A stretch of DNA of 21,161 nt from an uncultured Eubacteriales bacterium (GCA_900549955.1 URQH01000022.1:1-21161); one strand, 5' to 3'. Shown: positions 12,424 to 20,855, counted from the first letter of the stretch. Numbers and translations are program-made. Notes: generated by a model not told the origin, from the letters alone.

Positions 12424-14130
12424 ATGGAATTGAAGATCGACGGCCGGCCGGTCGACGCGCAGCCGGGCGAAACGCTGCTCACGCTCGTGCGCAGGCTGGG
12501 GCTGGATACCGGCGAGCTGCCCACGCGGCCGCTGGCGGCGCGCATGGCGGGGGAGACGTTTACGCTCAACTATGTGCCGGTGCGCGAGACGGCGGGCGGC
12601 ACGCGCCTGCCGGCGCGGCGGGCGGTGCGCATGTCGCACGGGGAGATCGCGCTCGTGCGGTACGACTCGAACCGCGGCAAGCGCGTGTATGAGCGTTCGC
12701 TGCTGTTCGTGTTCCTGCTGGCGGTGCGCACGCTGTTCCCGGAGGCGCGCGTGCACGTGGACTATGTGGTGGGCGAGGCGGTCTTTGCCACGGTGCAGAA
12801 GCAGCCGGCGCTGACGGCGGCGGACGTGGACGCGCTGCGCGACGAGTGCCGGCGGATCGTAGCCGCGGACTATCCGCTCGTGCGGCAGCGCATGGACATC
12901 GACGACGCGATCGACTTCTTCGCCTCGGACGGCCAGACGGACAAGGTCAACCTGCTCGAGTGGCGGCGCTTCACGTATTTTGACGTGTACGGCGTGGGCG
13001 ACTACAAGGACTATTTCTATGGCGAAATGCTGCCGTCCACGGGCTTTGTGTCGGTGTTCGACCTGCGCCTGGAGGACGGCGGCGTGCTGCTGCTCCGGCC
13101 GGACCCGCAGAACCCGGCCGTGCCCGCGCCCTACCGGCCGATGCCGAAGCTGGCCGCCGTGTTCCGCGAGAGCGACGAGTGGGGGCGGCTCATGCACTGC
13201 GGCGTCGTGGCGGAACTCAACGACATGGTGCGCACCGGCGACATCCGGCAGCTGATCCGCGTGAACGAGGCGCTGCACGAAAAGCGCTATGCGCAGATTG
13301 CGGATGAGATCATCGCGCGCGGCGCGCGCGCGGTGCTGATCGCCGGGCCGTCCAGCTCCGGCAAGACGACGAGCGCCAACCGCCTCTGCACGCAGCTGCG
13401 CGTGCACGGCAAGTCGCCGGTGCTGATGTCGCTCGACGACTACTACATCGACCGCGACAAGATCCAGCCGGACGAAAACGGCCAGATCGACCTCGAGCAC
13501 ATCAACACGATCGACACGGCGCTGTTTGCCGAGGACCTGTCCCGCCTGCTGGCGGGCGAGACGGTGGCGCTGCCGCGCTTCGACTTCAAGACCGGCAAGC
13601 GCGTGATGGACGGGCACACGCTGCGGCTCGACGCGGACACGCCGCTGATCATCGAGGGGCTGCATGGCCTGAACCCGGCGTTATTGCCGGCGTCGTTCGA
13701 CCAGCGCCTCATCTACCGGCTGTATGTGAGCGCGCTGACCACGCTGAACCTCGACGACCACAACCGCATCTCCACGGCGGAGATCCGGCTGCTCAGGCGC
13801 ATGGTGCGCGACCACGAGACGCGCGGCGCGACGATCGAACACACGCTCTCGATGTGGGACAGCGTGCGGCGCGGCGAGGAGCGCTGGATCTTCCCGTACC
13901 AGGAGCAGGCCGACGCGATGTTCAACTCCGCGCTCGTGTATGAGCCCGCGGTGCTCAAAAAGCACATCTTCCCGCTGCTGCAGGCCGTGCGGCCCGACAG
14001 CCCGTATTTTGACGAGGTGCGCAGCATCGTAAAATTCCTGAACTACATCCTGGAGGCGAACGTGGAGGACGAGATCCCGCCCACGTCCGTGCTGCGCGAG
14101 TTCATCGGCGGCAACACGTTTTACCGGTAA
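12424..14130 (+). CDS. Nucleoside (uridine-type) kinase with N-terminal TGS and tRNA-synthetase-like domains
   Basis: This 568-aa protein has an N-terminal TGS-type ubiquitin-like domain (1-63), a ThrRS/AlaRS second-additional-domain-like region (about 64-250) and a C-terminal phosphoribulokinase/uridine kinase domain. The kinase P-loop GPSSSGKT is at 308-315; LDDYYIDRDK follows and places the substrate-site Asp. This fusion is common in Clostridia and Thermotoga and is annotated as a nucleoside kinase, probably for uridine and cytidine salvage. GGAGGG is 8 nt before the ATG. It is a single-gene unit: two terminators lie upstream and one downstream. The role of the tRNA-synthetase-like domain is not known. 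Confidence 0.88.
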   Translation: MELKIDGRPVDAQPGETLLTLVRRLGLDTGELPTRPLAARMAGETFTLNYVPVRETAGGTRLPARRAVRMSHGEIALVRYDSNRGKRVYERSLLFVFLLAVRTLFPEARVHVDYVVGEAVFATVQKQPALTAADVDALRDECRRIVAADYPLVRQRMDIDDAIDFFASDGQTDKVNLLEWRRFTYFDVYGVGDYKDYFYGEMLPSTGFVSVFDLRLEDGGVLLLRPDPQNPAVPAPYRPMPKLAAVFRESDEWGRLMHCGVVAELNDMVRTGDIRQLIRVNEALHEKRYAQIADEIIARGARAVLIAGPSSSGKTTSANRLCTQLRVHGKSPVLMSLDDYYIDRDKIQPDENGQIDLEHINTIDTALFAEDLSRLLAGETVALPRFDFKTGKRVMDGHTLRLDADTPLIIEGLHGLNPALLPASFDQRLIYRLYVSALTTLNLDDHNRISTAEIRLLRRMVRDHETRGATIEHTLSMWDSVRRGEERWIFPYQEQADAMFNSALVYEPAVLKKHIFPLLQAVRPDSPYFDEVRSIVKFLNYILEANVEDEIPPTSVLREFIGGNTFYR

Positions 14131-14136
14131 TCCGAC

Positions 14137-14169
14137 GGCGGCGCGCGTCTGCGCGCCCGCCGCCTTTTT
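14137..14169 (+). terminator. Intrinsic terminator of the nucleoside kinase gene
   Basis: GGCGGC-GCGCG (14137-14147) pairs with CGCGC-CC-GCCGCC (14152-14164), the CC being a bulge, around TCTG. Five T residues follow (14165-14169). It starts 6 bp after the stop codon. Confidence 0.8.
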
Positions 14170-14295
14170 GGCATTCCCCGGGGCGATTGTGCGGCAGGGC
14201 GCGCCAAAGTGGGAAATGTGTGGTATACTGTTCCAAGGCCGCCTGCCCTGCCGGCCTGCCGCGCAGGCGGAATCCATGTAGCAAAGGGGAATTTC

Positions 14296-15129
14296 ATGCG
14301 CAAACGCTTTGCCGTCATGCTCAGCACCCTGGCCTCGATCGTGTTGATCCTGTGCATTTTGTTCACGGCGCTGCAGCTGACCATCAACGACAAGAACTTC
14401 ATCGAATACGAGTATGCCCGGCTGTCGCTCTCGCGGGAGATGGGCGTGAGCAACCTCGACCTGGTCAGCTCGTGCGAGCGGCTCATCGACTATATGGAGG
14501 GCCGCGTGGACAGCATCGACATCCAGGTCACGGTCGACGGGGAGCAGGTGCTCATGTTCGAGCAGGAGCAGGAGATCAGCCACATGGCGGATGTGCGGCT
14601 GCTCTACCAGCGCTTCCGCACGTTCCGGGACTTTGGTGTGCTGCTGGCGCTCGTGCTGTATCTGCTGGGCGCGGTGCTGCACATCCGCAGTGCCATGCAC
14701 ACGCTGGCCTCGGGCTATGTGTACGGCGCGTTCGTCATCGCGCTGTTCGCGGGGTTTCTCGGCACGTGGGCGGCGCTGGATTTCTCCAATTTCTGGACGT
14801 TCTTTCACCAGATGCTGTTCTGGAACAACGACTGGCTGTTCGACGCGTCCACGAGCCGCATGATCAACATGCTGCCGGAACAGTTCTTCTCGGATGTCAT
14901 CCTGCGTATGGCCATCCTGGCGGGGGTGGCGTTTGTGCTGCTGCTCGTGGCGTCCGCCGTCGCGCTTGCGTCCATCCGCAAGAAGCGCCGTCTGGCACGG
15001 GAGAAGGCCATTGCCGCGCGCCGCAAGGCCCGGCAGGCGCGGCAGCAGGCGGACGGGCGCGGGGCGGAGGCTTCGGATGCGGCGTCGGCGGAGGCCGCCG
15101 CGGCGGGCGCGCCGCAGCAGGAAGCATGA
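14296..15129 (+). CDS. TIGR01906-family (DUF1461) integral membrane protein
   Basis: This 277-aa protein has a TM helix at about 5-27, an outward domain to about 110, then TM helices at about 113-131, 141-161 and 201-225. The family signature FFHQMLFWNNDWLFD (169-183) with MLPEQFFSDV (192-201) lies before the last helix. The tail is basic, Ala/Arg-rich and probably disordered. Function is unknown for the family. The start at 14296 is set by AAGGGGA six nucleotides upstream; the frame is open further 5' without a ribosome binding site. The stop overlaps the tsaD start (ATGA), so the two are co-translated. A TATACT box near 14223 may be part of the promoter. Confidence 0.85.
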   Translation: MRKRFAVMLSTLASIVLILCILFTALQLTINDKNFIEYEYARLSLSREMGVSNLDLVSSCERLIDYMEGRVDSIDIQVTVDGEQVLMFEQEQEISHMADVRLLYQRFRTFRDFGVLLALVLYLLGAVLHIRSAMHTLASGYVYGAFVIALFAGFLGTWAALDFSNFWTFFHQMLFWNNDWLFDASTSRMINMLPEQFFSDVILRMAILAGVAFVLLLVASAVALASIRKKRRLAREKAIAARRKARQARQQADGRGAEASDAASAEAAAAGAPQQEA

Positions 15130-16169
15130 GCGCGCCGGGACTGGCCGCGGATGCGGCGCTGCTGGCGATTGAAACCTCGTGCGACGAGACGGCCGCGGCC
15201 GTCGTGCGCGGCGGGCGCGACGTGATCTCGAACGTCGTCCACACGCAGATCCCGCTGCACCGGCGCTTTGGCGGCGTGGTGCCGGAGATCGCATCGCGCA
15301 GCCACGTGGAGATGATCCGAAGCGTGGTAGCGCACGCGCTCGAGCAGGCCGGCATGCCGGACGGCGAGGGCCTTGCCGGCGTCGCGGTTACGCACGGCCC
15401 CGGCCTCGTGGGCGCGCTGCTCGTGGGGCTGACGTTCGCCAAGTCGTATGCGTTTGCAAAGGGGCTGCCGTTTGTGGGCGTGAACCACATCGCCTCGCAC
15501 ATCGCGGCCAACTACCTGACGTGGCCGGATCTCGAGCCGCCGTTCCTCTGCCTCGTCGTATCCGGCGGGCACAGCCACATCATCGCCGTGGAGGGGTATG
15601 ACGCGTTCCGGCTCATCGGCCGCACGCGCGACGACGCCGCGGGCGAGGCGTTCGACAAGATCGCCCGCGTGCTCGGCCTGCCGTATCCCGGCGGCCCGGC
15701 GCTCGAGCAGCTCGCGCGCGAGGGCGACCCGCACGCGGTGCCGTTCCACTCGTCGCTGCACAGCGACAACGGGTTTGATTTCAGCTTTTCCGGGCTCAAG
15801 ACGGCAGCCATCAACCGCCTGCACACGGCGGAGCAGCGCGGCGAGGCGCTCAGCCGCGCCGATCTGGCCGCCTCGTTCCAGTTTGCGGTCGTCGAGGCGC
15901 TTTCCTCCCGCGCGGTGCGCGCCGCGCAGCAGTTTGGCGGGCCGGCGCCCACGCTTGCGCTGGCCGGCGGCGTATCGGCCAACCGCGCCCTGCGCGCCGC
16001 GCTGCAGCGGCGCTGCGATGCGGCCGGCGTGCGCTTCTGCTGCCCGGACTTTGCCTATTGCACGGACAACGCCGCCATGGTCGGCGCGGCGGGCTACTAC
16101 CGCCTGCGCGCGCACGGCGGCGACGCCGATTCGCTCAACGCGATTCCCAATTTGCCCATCGTGGAATGA
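15126..16169 (+). CDS. tsaD: tRNA N6-adenosine threonylcarbamoyltransferase
   Basis: This 347-aa TsaD/Kae1/Gcp protein transfers threonylcarbamoyl from threonylcarbamoyl-AMP to A37 of ANN-decoding tRNAs, working with TsaB and TsaE. The iron site is formed by H121 and H125 (NHIASH) with D314 (CTDNAAM). The ASKHA fold shows IETSCDETAAAVV (15-27), VVSGGHSHI (144-152), DDAAGEAFDKIARVLGLPYPGG (169-190) and GGVSANRALR (281-290). Length is normal. The start at 15126 overlaps the upstream stop as ATGA. A longer in-frame reading back to 14187 is open only because the overlapping gene lacks stops in this frame. tsaB and tsaE are not in the window. Confidence 0.96.
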   Translation: MSAPGLAADAALLAIETSCDETAAAVVRGGRDVISNVVHTQIPLHRRFGGVVPEIASRSHVEMIRSVVAHALEQAGMPDGEGLAGVAVTHGPGLVGALLVGLTFAKSYAFAKGLPFVGVNHIASHIAANYLTWPDLEPPFLCLVVSGGHSHIIAVEGYDAFRLIGRTRDDAAGEAFDKIARVLGLPYPGGPALEQLAREGDPHAVPFHSSLHSDNGFDFSFSGLKTAAINRLHTAEQRGEALSRADLAASFQFAVVEALSSRAVRAAQQFGGPAPTLALAGGVSANRALRAALQRRCDAAGVRFCCPDFAYCTDNAAMVGAAGYYRLRAHGGDADSLNAIPNLPIVE

Positions 16170-16179
16170 TCGCATGGGA

Positions 16180-16219
16180 ACGGGCCGGGGCAGGGCGTTG
16201 TCGCCCTGCCCCGGCCCGT
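16180..16219. terminator. Perfect 18-bp stem-loop between convergent tsaD and LCP genes
   Basis: Arms 16180-16197 and 16202-16219 are exactly complementary around TTGT, nearly all G and C. It sits 10 bp past the tsaD stop and 19 bp past the LCP stop, so it can serve both transcripts. There is no U-tract. It belongs to the same class of long perfect hairpins as 53-94 and 244-285. Confidence 0.65.
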
Positions 16220-16238
16220 CGTCCGCCCGCCCGGCAGG

Positions 16239-17567
16239 TCACTGCGCCACGCTCAGGCCCGAAAAGGCGTCCGGCAGCGCAGAGAGCCCCTGTTCGCGGC
16301 TGAGCGCGGCCACGGCGAGGTTGAGCCGGTGCCGCGCCTCCAGAATGGCCGCGGCGCTGCCGCCCGCCTCGATCACGCTGCGCACGCGTTCGGCGCGGAA
16401 ATATACCTCCGCCACGAGGTCGTGCGTGTTCGATTCGTACAGCCCGGAGGGCAGCACGGCCATGGAGGCGAGCGACTCGGCCTCCTCGGCCGCCTTTTGC
16501 GCCTCGGCCGCCGCCTTGTCGCGCTTGACGGTTGCCACGTCGTACTTGCTGTCCCGGGTGATCGTGATGCCGAACTCGTCCTGCACGAGCGCGATCAGCT
16601 TTTTGTTGTACAGCACGTAGTAGGACGCGTTATAGACGTTGGAGATATACTCGCCGGCGAGCGTGGTGCGCTTGAAGTTCGAGAGGTCCAGCCGCGTCAG
16701 GAACACCGTCAGCGCTGCGATCTGCGACAGCGACAGGTTGGTCTCGATGTCGTCCGCGACGGCGGCATAGATGCCCGGCAGCTCCACGAGGCGCTTTTCG
16801 CGGCGGAGCTGGTCGAAGATGGCCAGCAGCATGCGCTGCTGCCGGTCGTTGCGCCCCACGTCGGTGCTGATGCCCTTGCGCGCGCGGCAATAGTCCAGCA
16901 CCTGCTGCCCGTTCAGCCGCTGCAAACCGGTCTCCAGCGTGCGGCCGTTCAGGCGGATCTCGACGTCCACGTCGTAGTCCACGCCGCCCATCGCGTCCAC
17001 CAGGCGCTTGAGCCCCTCCATGTTTACGCCGGCATAGTAGTCCACCGGCACGCCCATGAGCATTTCCACGGTCTTTTGCGCGTACAGGAACCCGTCGCCC
17101 TCCGCCGCGCCGCCCTTGGCAAACGCCGCGTTGATCTTCCAGCGGCCGCGCGTGTTGTAGATGGCCGCATACGTGTCGCGCGGGATGGAAATCAGGTGCA
17201 CGCTCTCCTCGTTAAAGTTGATGGCTGCCAGCATCATGACGTCGGACCGGTAGTTGTTGTCCTCGTCCCGGTACAGGTCGCTGTCCTCGTCTTCGCGTTC
17301 CGGGCTCTGGTCGTAGCCGAGCAGCAGCACGTTCACGCGCCCGTCCATGAAGGACAGGTCGGCCTGCTCGAGCAGCGCTTCCTCCGGCGATTGGGTCGGC
17401 GCCGGCGTGGCCGCCGCGGGCGCCGTGCGCGCGGGCGTCGGCTGCGCCGCCTGTTGCGGCGTTTCAAACGCGCTGCCCGGGCGCTGCCAGATGCCGTACA
17501 GCGTCGTCAGCAGCCAGGTGAGCGCCAGCGCGCCCACCACGCAGACGACGATGATGATCTTGCGCAT
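16239..17567 (-). CDS. LytR-CpsA-Psr (LCP) family cell-wall glycopolymer ligase
   Basis: This 442-aa protein attaches anionic glycopolymers to peptidoglycan at the outer face of the membrane. A signal-anchor TM (about 2-23) precedes a Pro/Thr/Ala linker (about 30-62) and the LCP domain (about 74-290). Conserved features are LLLGYDQSP, RSDVMMLAAIN, SIPRDTY, the RGRWKINAAFAKGG segment and YCRARKG...GRNDRQQRML with the phosphate-binding arginines. A long helical C-terminal extension (about 330-442) rich in Ala, Lys and Glu is unusual for the shortest LCP proteins. The start at 17567 (six nt after GGAGG) is preferred to the ATG at 17573, which directly abuts that site. It is divergent from the Noc/ParB gene. 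Confidence 0.93.
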   Translation of the reverse strand: MRKIIIVVCVVGALALTWLLTTLYGIWQRPGSAFETPQQAAQPTPARTAPAAATPAPTQSPEEALLEQADLSFMDGRVNVLLLGYDQSPEREDEDSDLYRDEDNNYRSDVMMLAAINFNEESVHLISIPRDTYAAIYNTRGRWKINAAFAKGGAAEGDGFLYAQKTVEMLMGVPVDYYAGVNMEGLKRLVDAMGGVDYDVDVEIRLNGRTLETGLQRLNGQQVLDYCRARKGISTDVGRNDRQQRMLLAIFDQLRREKRLVELPGIYAAVADDIETNLSLSQIAALTVFLTRLDLSNFKRTTLAGEYISNVYNASYYVLYNKKLIALVQDEFGITITRDSKYDVATVKRDKAAAEAQKAAEEAESLASMAVLPSGLYESNTHDLVAEVYFRAERVRSVIEAGGSAAAILEARHRLNLAVAALSREQGLSALPDAFSGLSVAQ

Positions 17568-17831
17568 CCGCATCCTCCGTTTCTCCGTTCGTTTGGATTA
17601 GTGTGTGCGGATTCATGCGTTTTTTGCCCCTCGTTTGCAAACCGACCGTGAAAAAATGGCGCCGCGCCGCACAAAACCGCCGGCCGCCGCGCTTTTTTTC
17701 AAACGCCTGCCAGGAATATGCAAAAAAAAGGCAACGACTTTTGCCGAATGCGCACGTCGTTTGTCGCCCCGGCAGGAGCGGCGGCCCCGCGCGGCGAACA
17801 TACCCCCTACGACAGAAAAGGGGGAATGGGC

Positions 17832-18695
17832 ATGTCGATGTTTTCACGCGAAACCGACACGGCGCGGCAACAGGCGGCGCTTCAGGGGCGGCAGCTGATG
17901 ATGCTGCCCATCGACTGCATCGAGGCCAATCCAAATCAACCCCGCCGCCAGTTCGACGAGGAAGGACTGCGCGAGCTGTCCGCGTCCATCGCGCAGGCGG
18001 GGCTCATTCAGCCGCTCATCGTGCGCAAGATCGCCGGCACGTTTGAACTGATTGCCGGAGAACGGCGGCTGCGCGCGTGCCGCCTGCTCGGCATGCGCGA
18101 AGTGCCGTGCATCGTGCAGCGCACGACCGAGGAGACGAGCGCCGTGCTCGCGCTCATCGAAAACCTGCAGCGGCGCGACCTGCACTTTTTCGAGGAGGCG
18201 GAGAGCTACCGGCAGCTGCTGCGCACGTATGGGCTGACGCAGGAGGCGCTGGCCACACGGCTTGGCAAGAGCCAGTCGTTCATTGCCAACAAGCTGCGAT
18301 TGCTGCACCTGTCGCCGGCCGTGCGCCGCGCCATGGTCGAAACACACCTTACCGAGCGGCACGCGCGCGCGCTGCTGCGCCTGCGCGACGAACGGCTCCA
18401 GCTCGAGGCCATCTCCCGCATCCAGGACAAGTCGCTCAACGTCAAGGAGACGGAGCGGCTTGTCGAACGCATGATCGAGGCCGTTACGCCTTCGCCGCGC
18501 CCCAAGCTGCTGCGCCTGCTCAAGGACTACCGGCTGTTCCTCAATACCGTCAAGAGCGGCGCCGAGCAGCTGCGGGATGTGGGCATGCAGGTGGAGCTGC
18601 TCCAGACCGACTATGAGGACGGGGTTGACCTGCTCGTGCGTGTCCGCCGCGCCGCCGGCGCCGGCGCGCAAAAAACCAAGCCCGCCGCCCGGTGA
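17832..18695 (+). CDS. ParB-family protein, Noc-like nucleoid-occlusion factor
   Basis: This 287-aa protein is close to the usual Noc length of about 283. The ParB/Srx CTP-binding domain spans about 24-118: IEANPNQPRRQFDEEGL, the GERRLRA motif at 76-82 and ENLQRRDL at 110-117. An HTH of KorB type follows (LTQEALATRLGKSQSFIANKLRLL, about 135-158), then a C-terminal dimer region. ParB proteins clamp DNA at parS; Noc binds related sites and the membrane to block division over the nucleoid. The start at 17832 has AGGGGG 7 nt upstream; an ATG at 17826 is only 1 nt past that site. No soj/parA or rsmG is adjacent, so Noc and ParB cannot be separated by context. Confidence 0.85.
   Translation: MSMFSRETDTARQQAALQGRQLMMLPIDCIEANPNQPRRQFDEEGLRELSASIAQAGLIQPLIVRKIAGTFELIAGERRLRACRLLGMREVPCIVQRTTEETSAVLALIENLQRRDLHFFEEAESYRQLLRTYGLTQEALATRLGKSQSFIANKLRLLHLSPAVRRAMVETHLTERHARALLRLRDERLQLEAISRIQDKSLNVKETERLVERMIEAVTPSPRPKLLRLLKDYRLFLNTVKSGAEQLRDVGMQVELLQTDYEDGVDLLVRVRRAAGAGAQKTKPAAR
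17840..17855. promoter_or_regulatory. parS/NBS-like sequence at the start of the ParB gene (weak)
   Basis: GTTTTCACGCGAAACC matches the parS consensus TGTTTCACGTGAAACA at 12 of 16 positions and the Noc site ATTTCCCGGGAAAT at about 10 of 14. It lies within codons 3-8 of the ParB/Noc gene. parS sites do occur inside parB-type genes (Bacillus spo0J), but the central CG differs here, and a chance match from coding for FSRET is possible. Confidence 0.2.
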
Positions 18696-18741
18696 CGCCC
18701 TTTCGCGGCCCCGCTCGCTCACGTTATCAAATTATAAAAAA

Positions 18742-18771
18742 CCTACTTTTCTTTCCAGAAAGAAAAGTAGG
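18742..18771. repeat. Perfect 14-bp hairpin in the AT-rich repeat region
   Basis: CCTACTTTTCTTTC (18742-18755) pairs with GAAAGAAAAGTAGG (18758-18771) around CA. It directly precedes the first 55-bp repeat unit and lies 46 bp after the ParB stop, so it may also act as that gene's terminator. Confidence 0.7.
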
Positions 18772-18825
18772 CAGCGAAAGTCACGAACGGACATAATAAC
18801 TAAGGCATTTCCGGCAAGGCTCCCT
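18771..18825. repeat. AT-rich intergenic repeat, unit 1
   Basis: This 55-bp unit recurs at 18877-18931 with a single mismatch (18800 C versus 18906 G), a period of 106 bp. It contains GCAGCGAAAGTCACGAACGG and AAGGCATTTCCGGCAAGGCT. CTAAGG and CCTTAG at its two ends can pair. Sequence beyond the core (CTTTTGCTTC) also recurs, more loosely. No ORF or known RNA was recognised; composition is much lower in GC than flanking genes. Confidence 0.85.
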
Positions 18826-18876
18826 TAGCAATACTGGTTTCGCGACTTTATCTTTTGCTTCCTAAAAGAGGAGTAA

Positions 18877-18931
18877 GCAGCGAAAGTCACGAACGGACAT
18901 AATAAGTAAGGCATTTCCGGCAAGGCTCCCT
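18877..18931. repeat. AT-rich intergenic repeat, unit 2
   Basis: This is the second unit, 54/55 identical to 18771-18825. It is preceded by a degenerate version of the hairpin (about 18853-18876) and followed by AACATTGGTATGTTGACTTTTTC before the third hairpin. The 3' flank lost the CCTTAG arm that unit 1 can pair with CTAAGG. Confidence 0.85.
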
Positions 18932-18963
18932 CTGTAACATTGGTATGTTGACTTTTTCTTTTG

Positions 18964-18995
18964 CTTCTTTTCTTTTTCCAGAAAAAGAAAAGAAG
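18964..18995. repeat. Perfect 15-bp pyrimidine/purine hairpin closing the repeat array
   Basis: CTTCTTTTCTTTTTC (18964-18978) pairs with GAAAAAGAAAAGAAG (18981-18995) around CA. Loop and style are identical to the 18742-18771 hairpin, so it looks like the start of a third unit. A purine-rich tail (to about 19030) follows and no third 55-bp core is present. Confidence 0.7.
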
Positions 18996-19034
18996 AGAAA
19001 ACAAGAGAAGAGAAAAGGAACGCAGAGAAGCCAG

Positions 19035-19060
19035 GCGCCGCCCCCTTTCGGGGGCGGCGC
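19035..19060 (-). terminator. Stem-loop downstream of the phospho-sugar mutase gene
   Basis: A perfect 11-bp GC stem (19035-19045 with 19050-19060) has a GAAA tetraloop on the minus strand. It lies 23 bp past the mutase stop and probably defines its mRNA end, although no U-tract follows. Confidence 0.6.
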
Positions 19061-19082
19061 TTATGTGCAGGGAAGTGCAGCG

Positions 19083-20822
19083 TTACTGCGCGAGGCCGAG
19101 CAGCGTCCTGAGATGCGCGTCCATGTCGGCAAACAGGGCGGAAAGGCGCGCCTCCACGCCCGCTTCGGTCTGCGCCTGGCTGCCGATGTAGAGCTTGAGC
19201 TTGGGCTCGGTGCCGGACGGGCGGACGACGATCCAGGAGCCGTCGGCGAGCAGCAGACGGATGAGGTTGGAGCGGGGGAGCGAGAGCGGGGCGACGGCGC
19301 CGCCGGCGTCGGTGCGCTGCCGTGCGTCGTAGTCCTCCGTGGCGGCGACGGTCAGCCCGGCCACTGCGGTGACGGGTTCGCGGCGCAGGGCGTCCATCGT
19401 GGCGGCGATGCGCTCGATGCCGGCCTTGCCCTCGAGGGTATAGGAGGCGACGCGCTCATGATAGAACCCATAGGTGCGGTAGAGCGCTTGCAGCCCGTCG
19501 TAGAGCGTCATGCCGCGCTCGGCAAAGCAGACACACATTTCTGCGGCCAGCACGGCGGAGAGGATGGCGTCCTTGTCGCGCGAAAAGCCGCCGGCGAGGA
19601 ACCCATAGCTCTCTTCAAACCCGAACAGGAACTGCTTTTCGCCGCTCTTTTGGAAGGCGTCGATCTGCTCGGAGATGAAGCGGAAGCCGGTGAGCACGTC
19701 GATCGGCTGCACGCCGTAGCGCGCGGCGATGGCGTCCGCGAGGCGCGTAGAGACGATCGACTTGATGACCACGCCGTTTTTGGGCAGCCGGCCCTGCTCG
19801 CTGAGCGCGCCGAGCAGGTGCTCGAGCAGCAGGCAGCCGATCTGGTTGCCGGTGAGCACGGCCCACCCGCCGTCGTGCTTTTTCACGGCCACGCCGAGCC
19901 GGTCGGCGTCCGGGTCGGTGGCGAGGCATACGTGCGCGCCCGTCCGCTCTGCCAGCTGGATGGCGAGGCGGAAGGCGTCGGGGTCTTCCGGGTTGGGCGC
20001 GTGGACGGTCGGGAACGCGCCGTCCGGCTCCGCCTGTTCGGGCACGACGGAGACGTTGGTCACGCCCGCGCGCCGCAGCAGCTCGCGCACGGGCAGGTTG
20101 CCCGTGCCGTGCAGCGGCGTGTAGACGATGGGCAGCGAACCGCCCTTTTCGCGCAGCAGGTCTGGATAGGGCAGCACGGACAGGCTGGCGGCGTAGTACG
20201 CCTCGTCCTCCTCTTTGCCCACCATGGTCACGCGGCCGTCCGCCACGGCCTCGTCGAGCTCGCACAGCCGTGCGGCGAACATCGGCACCAGCTGGATGCG
20301 GCGCAGGATGTCTGCCGCCTGTTCCGGCGTGCACTGCCCGCCGTGCGACCAGTAGACCTTGTAGCCGTTGTATTTGGCGGGGTTGTGGCTTGCGGTGATG
20401 ACCACGCCGGCCGCGCAGCCCAGGTGCCGCACGGCGAACGAGAGCTGCGGCACGGCGTGCAGCCGTTCAAACAGGTAGACGCGCACGCCGTTGGCGGCGA
20501 GCACCCGCGCGGTCTCGCGGGCGAACACGTCTGAAAAATGGCGGGAGTCGTAGGCGATGCAAACGCCGCGCTTGGCCGCACCGTCGATGCCGTTCAGATA
20601 GTCGGCCAGCCCCTGCGTGGCCTGGCGGACGACGTAGACGTTCATGCGGTTGGTGCCCGCGCCGAGGACGCCGCGCAGCCCGGCGGTGCCGAACTCGAGC
20701 GAGCGGTAGAACCGGTCCTCGATTTCGACCGGGTCCTGTTCGATGGCGCGCAGCTCGCTGCGCGTCGCCTCATCGATGGCGTCGGATGCGCACCAGGCGC
20801 GATAGGTCTCCAGATACCCCAT
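19083..20822 (-). CDS. Phosphoglucomutase/phosphomannomutase (alpha-D-phosphohexomutase)
   Basis: This 579-aa cytosolic enzyme swaps phosphate between C1 and C6 of glucose (or mannose), feeding glycogen, UDP-glucose and cell-wall precursors. Catalytic Ser145 lies in TASHNPAKYNGYK, the Mg2+ loop DPDADR at 303-308, the sugar-binding loop is FGFEESYGF and the C-terminal phosphate-binding loop is RPSGTEPKLKLY. The size matches Firmicute PgcA-type proteins (about 570-580 aa) rather than GlmM (about 450). AGGGGG is about 10 nt upstream of the ATG and TATAAT a further 20 nt. It is a single-gene unit; no glycogen or glycolipid genes are adjacent. Confidence 0.93.
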   Translation of the reverse strand: MGYLETYRAWCASDAIDEATRSELRAIEQDPVEIEDRFYRSLEFGTAGLRGVLGAGTNRMNVYVVRQATQGLADYLNGIDGAAKRGVCIAYDSRHFSDVFARETARVLAANGVRVYLFERLHAVPQLSFAVRHLGCAAGVVITASHNPAKYNGYKVYWSHGGQCTPEQAADILRRIQLVPMFAARLCELDEAVADGRVTMVGKEEDEAYYAASLSVLPYPDLLREKGGSLPIVYTPLHGTGNLPVRELLRRAGVTNVSVVPEQAEPDGAFPTVHAPNPEDPDAFRLAIQLAERTGAHVCLATDPDADRLGVAVKKHDGGWAVLTGNQIGCLLLEHLLGALSEQGRLPKNGVVIKSIVSTRLADAIAARYGVQPIDVLTGFRFISEQIDAFQKSGEKQFLFGFEESYGFLAGGFSRDKDAILSAVLAAEMCVCFAERGMTLYDGLQALYRTYGFYHERVASYTLEGKAGIERIAATMDALRREPVTAVAGLTVAATEDYDARQRTDAGGAVAPLSLPRSNLIRLLLADGSWIVVRPSGTEPKLKLYIGSQAQTEAGVEARLSALFADMDAHLRTLLGLAQ

Positions 20823-20855
20823 AGGCTTCTTCCCCCTTGTTCTCTTTCATCTGTT

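Noticed and set aside
14187..16169. 660-aa membrane/TsaD fusion protein
   Set aside because: The extra N-terminal part is the out-of-frame reading of the overlapping TIGR01906 gene, which has its own start and family motifs. TsaD starts at 15126 as ATGA.
17826..17831. ATG at 17826 as the Noc/ParB start
   Set aside because: It lies 1 nt after AGGGGG, too close for initiation; 17832 has optimal 7-nt spacing.
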